Source: Cupriavidus malaysiensis (lineage in GTDB: Bacteria > Pseudomonadota > Gammaproteobacteria > Burkholderiales > Burkholderiaceae). From it: a stretch of DNA of 64,000 bases. The notes beneath the pieces are model-generated. The model did no database searches, was not told the origin of the DNA, and saw only the letters and a program-made list of their open reading frames with translations. Positions within the stretch are counted from its first letter, which is position 1. Every line of letters starts with the position of its first letter. A program made the position numbers and the translations under genes. This document shows positions 62,235-64,000 of the stretch, piece after piece. The stretch spans positions 124,001-188,000 of the forward strand of contig NZ_CP017755.1 in assembly GCF_001854325.1 (NCBI RefSeq), written 5' to 3'.

Positions 62235-63962
62235 ATGGACGCGCTGCGCGTGGCGGTCGGCCAGCATTCGCAAGCCGGGTGCAAGCGCGTCAACCAGGAT
62301 TTCCACGGCGCCGCGCTGCCCGCCGAGCCGCAGCGCAGCGCCAAGGGCATCGCCGTGGCGCTGGCCGACGGCATCGGCAGCAGCGCCGTCAGCCAGGTGG
62401 CGAGCGCCGCGGCGGTGCGCGGCTTTCTCGAAGACTACTATGGCACGAGCGAGGCCTGGAGCGTGCGCCGCGCGGCGCAGTGCGTGCTCGCCGCGACCAA
62501 TTCCTGGCTGCACGCGCAGAACCAGCGCGGCGATGCGCGCTTCGACAAAGAGCGTGGCTACGTCTGCACCTTCAGCGCGCTGATCTTCAAGGGCCGCGAC
62601 GTCCATCTGCTGCACGTGGGCGACGCGCGCGTCTACCGCCTGCATGCACAGGCCTGGGAGCAGCTCAGCGACGATCACCGCGTGCGCCTGTCCTCGCGCG
62701 AGTCCTACCTGGGGCGCGCGCTCGGTGTGGGGCCGACGGTCGAGGCGGACTATCGCTGCTGGCCCGCCGAGGCGGGCGAGGTTTACCTGCTGGCCAGCGA
62801 CGGTGCCTATGAATACCTCGACCACGCGGATGCGCGGCAGGCGCTGGCCGAGCACCCGGGCGACCTCGATGCCGCCGCCGCGAAGCTGGTCGCCATCGCG
62901 CTGGCGCGCGGCAGCCAGGACAATGCCACGGTGCAACTGGTGCGCGTGGAGGCGTTGCCCGACAGCGACGCCGCGGGTCTGTGGCGGCAGCGCGCGGAAC
63001 TGGCGCTGCCGCCGCCGCTGCAGCCGCGCATGGAATTCGAAGGCTATCGCATCGAGCGCGAGCTGTACGCCAGCGCGCGCTGCCACGTGCACCTGGCGCG
63101 CGACCTGGAGGATGGCGCGTGCATTGCGCTGAAGACGCCCTCGGTCGACCTGCGTGAAGATCCGGCTTATCTCGACCGCTTCCTGCTCGAGGAGTGGGTG
63201 GCCCGGCGCATCGACAATGCGCACGTGCTCAGGCCGCATGCCGTGACGCGCGCGCGCCGCTACCTCTATACCGCCATGGAGTTCATCGACGGGCAGACCC
63301 TGGCGCAATGGATGCGCGACCATCCGCGCCCCGCGCTGGCGGACGTGCGCCAGCTGGTCGAGCAGGTCGCGCGCGGCCTGCAGGCTTTCCACCGGCGTGA
63401 GATGCTGCACCAGGACCTGCGCCCGGACAACGTGATGATCGACCGCACCGGCACGGCCCGCATCATCGACTTCGCCGCGGTGCACGTGGCCGGCCTGGAA
63501 GAAGGCATGGTCGACCCGCATGCGCGCGCGCCGCTCGGCGCGCTGCAGTATGTCGCGCCCGAGTACTTCCTGGGCCAGCCCGGCACGACGGCCTCGGACC
63601 TGTTTACGCTGGCGGTGGTGACCTACCAGATGCTGGCCGGGCAGCTGCCGTACGGCCTGCAGGTGACCCGCCTGCGCCAGGCCGGCGAACTGCGCGGCCT
63701 GCGCTATGTCAGCGTGCGCGAGCGGCGGCCCGACCTGCCGCCGTGGATCGACCAGGCGCTGCGCAAGGCCCTGCATCCCCTGCCGCACAAGCGTCATGAG
63801 GCCTTGTCGGAGTTTCTCGAAGACCTGCGCGCTTCTCCCCGGCAGCAGCGGTTGCGCGACGCGCCGGCGCTGATCGAGCGCAATCCGGTGCGCTTCTGGC
63901 AGGGCTTGTCGCTGCTGCTGGCGCTGGCGGTCGTGCTGCTGCTGGGCCTGCGCTGGGGCTGA
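62235..63962 (+). CDS. PP2C phosphatase fused to a Ser/Thr protein kinase
   Basis: A 575-aa bifunctional protein. Residues 1-240 are a PPM/PP2C phosphatase with NQDFHG, ALADGIGSS, HVGDARVYR, LASDGAYEYL and QDNATV, giving the metal-binding acids. Residues 270-540 are a kinase-like domain with Lys300 in IALKTPS, Asp394 in HQDLRPDN, and DFA (Asp412-Phe-Ala414) where active kinases have DFG. The glycine-rich loop is weak (ERELYASARCHVHLA). A single C-terminal membrane helix (LSLLLALAVVLLLGLRW) anchors it. It starts 9 bp after the channel gene, and such fusions occur in nitrate/nitrite clusters of related bacteria. The kinase may be weak or inactive. Confidence 0.9.
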   Translation: MDALRVAVGQHSQAGCKRVNQDFHGAALPAEPQRSAKGIAVALADGIGSSAVSQVASAAAVRGFLEDYYGTSEAWSVRRAAQCVLAATNSWLHAQNQRGDARFDKERGYVCTFSALIFKGRDVHLLHVGDARVYRLHAQAWEQLSDDHRVRLSSRESYLGRALGVGPTVEADYRCWPAEAGEVYLLASDGAYEYLDHADARQALAEHPGDLDAAAAKLVAIALARGSQDNATVQLVRVEALPDSDAAGLWRQRAELALPPPLQPRMEFEGYRIERELYASARCHVHLARDLEDGACIALKTPSVDLREDPAYLDRFLLEEWVARRIDNAHVLRPHAVTRARRYLYTAMEFIDGQTLAQWMRDHPRPALADVRQLVEQVARGLQAFHRREMLHQDLRPDNVMIDRTGTARIIDFAAVHVAGLEEGMVDPHARAPLGALQYVAPEYFLGQPGTTASDLFTLAVVTYQMLAGQLPYGLQVTRLRQAGELRGLRYVSVRERRPDLPPWIDQALRKALHPLPHKRHEALSEFLEDLRASPRQQRLRDAPALIERNPVRFWQGLSLLLALAVVLLLGLRWG

Positions 63963-64000
63963 GGCAGGCTGCCGGCGATCAACGCTGGGAGTCAACGATC

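Noticed and set aside
61398-63995. Long minus-strand open frame (865 codons)
   Set aside because: It lies antisense to the nitrite channel and the PP2C-kinase fusion, with low-complexity His/Gln/Arg composition. It is a composition shadow.

Overview
The window reads as chromosomal DNA of a high-GC betaproteobacterium of the Burkholderiaceae, most like Cupriavidus or Ralstonia. The grounds are codon and GC bias, many LysR regulators, Bug-type binding proteins, a stand-alone second EF-G, a BvgA-like response regulator, and a NIT-ANTAR regulator beside a nitrite transporter and a PP2C/kinase fusion. The genus is inference. The dispersed housekeeping genes (argG, a second fusA) among catabolic and regulatory genes would suit a secondary chromosome. 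I saw no rRNA, tRNA, CRISPR array, insertion sequence or prophage.

Layout. 1-6.3 kb: the 3' end of eutC faces a three-gene operon for a membrane-bound, cytochrome-linked GMC flavodehydrogenase (subunit III, flavoprotein, tri-haem cytochrome c), followed by a D-2-hydroxyacid-type FAD dehydrogenase. 6.4-21.8 kb: a compact catabolic cluster with a divergent MocR/GabR-type regulator, an M20 hydrolase, a peptide-type ABC transporter, a GABA-type aminotransferase, a cupin, a ThDP enzyme, an acetylpolyamine amidohydrolase-like enzyme, a carbamoylase-type amidohydrolase and an EamA transporter. I know of no described pathway with this gene set, so it is the best candidate here for an undescribed system. 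22-26.6 kb: a Bug binding protein, a YbaK deacylase, and LysR with a divergent acyl-CoA dehydrogenase.

27-30.3 kb: a DNA-damage region. A small unknown gene sits under a perfect LexA box, followed by an Ada-AlkA fusion, ogt and the RNA phosphodiesterase thpR. 30-34 kb: LysE and LysR, a PilZ flagellar brake gene behind a sigma-28-like promoter, and IclR with an upstream intrinsic terminator. 34-42 kb: small conserved genes, a sirtuin, slyX, a VOC protein with a near-perfect palindromic operator, LysR, an enoyl-CoA hydratase, a decayed Bug gene, and argG with its terminator. 42-53.8 kb: bluB, an esterase-like hydrolase, an aldo-keto reductase, an unusual class A PBP, fusA2, LysR with a divergent drug-type MFS pump, and a DUF985 cupin. 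54-59.4 kb: an orphan BvgA-like regulator, a DedA-rhodanese fusion, a very large membrane patatin and TetR. 59.7-64 kb: nitrite uptake under apparent transcription attenuation (NIT-ANTAR protein, leader terminator, FocA/NirC channel, PP2C-kinase fusion). Nitrite reductase genes would be expected just beyond the right edge.

Functional links. EutC is the small subunit of a cobalamin enzyme, and BluB makes the lower ligand of cobalamin. The Ada-AlkA, Ogt and ThpR genes overlap or nearly abut as one repair operon. The catabolic cluster combines uptake, hydrolysis of N-acyl or N-carbamoyl groups, transamination and a ThDP-dependent step under one GabR-like regulator.
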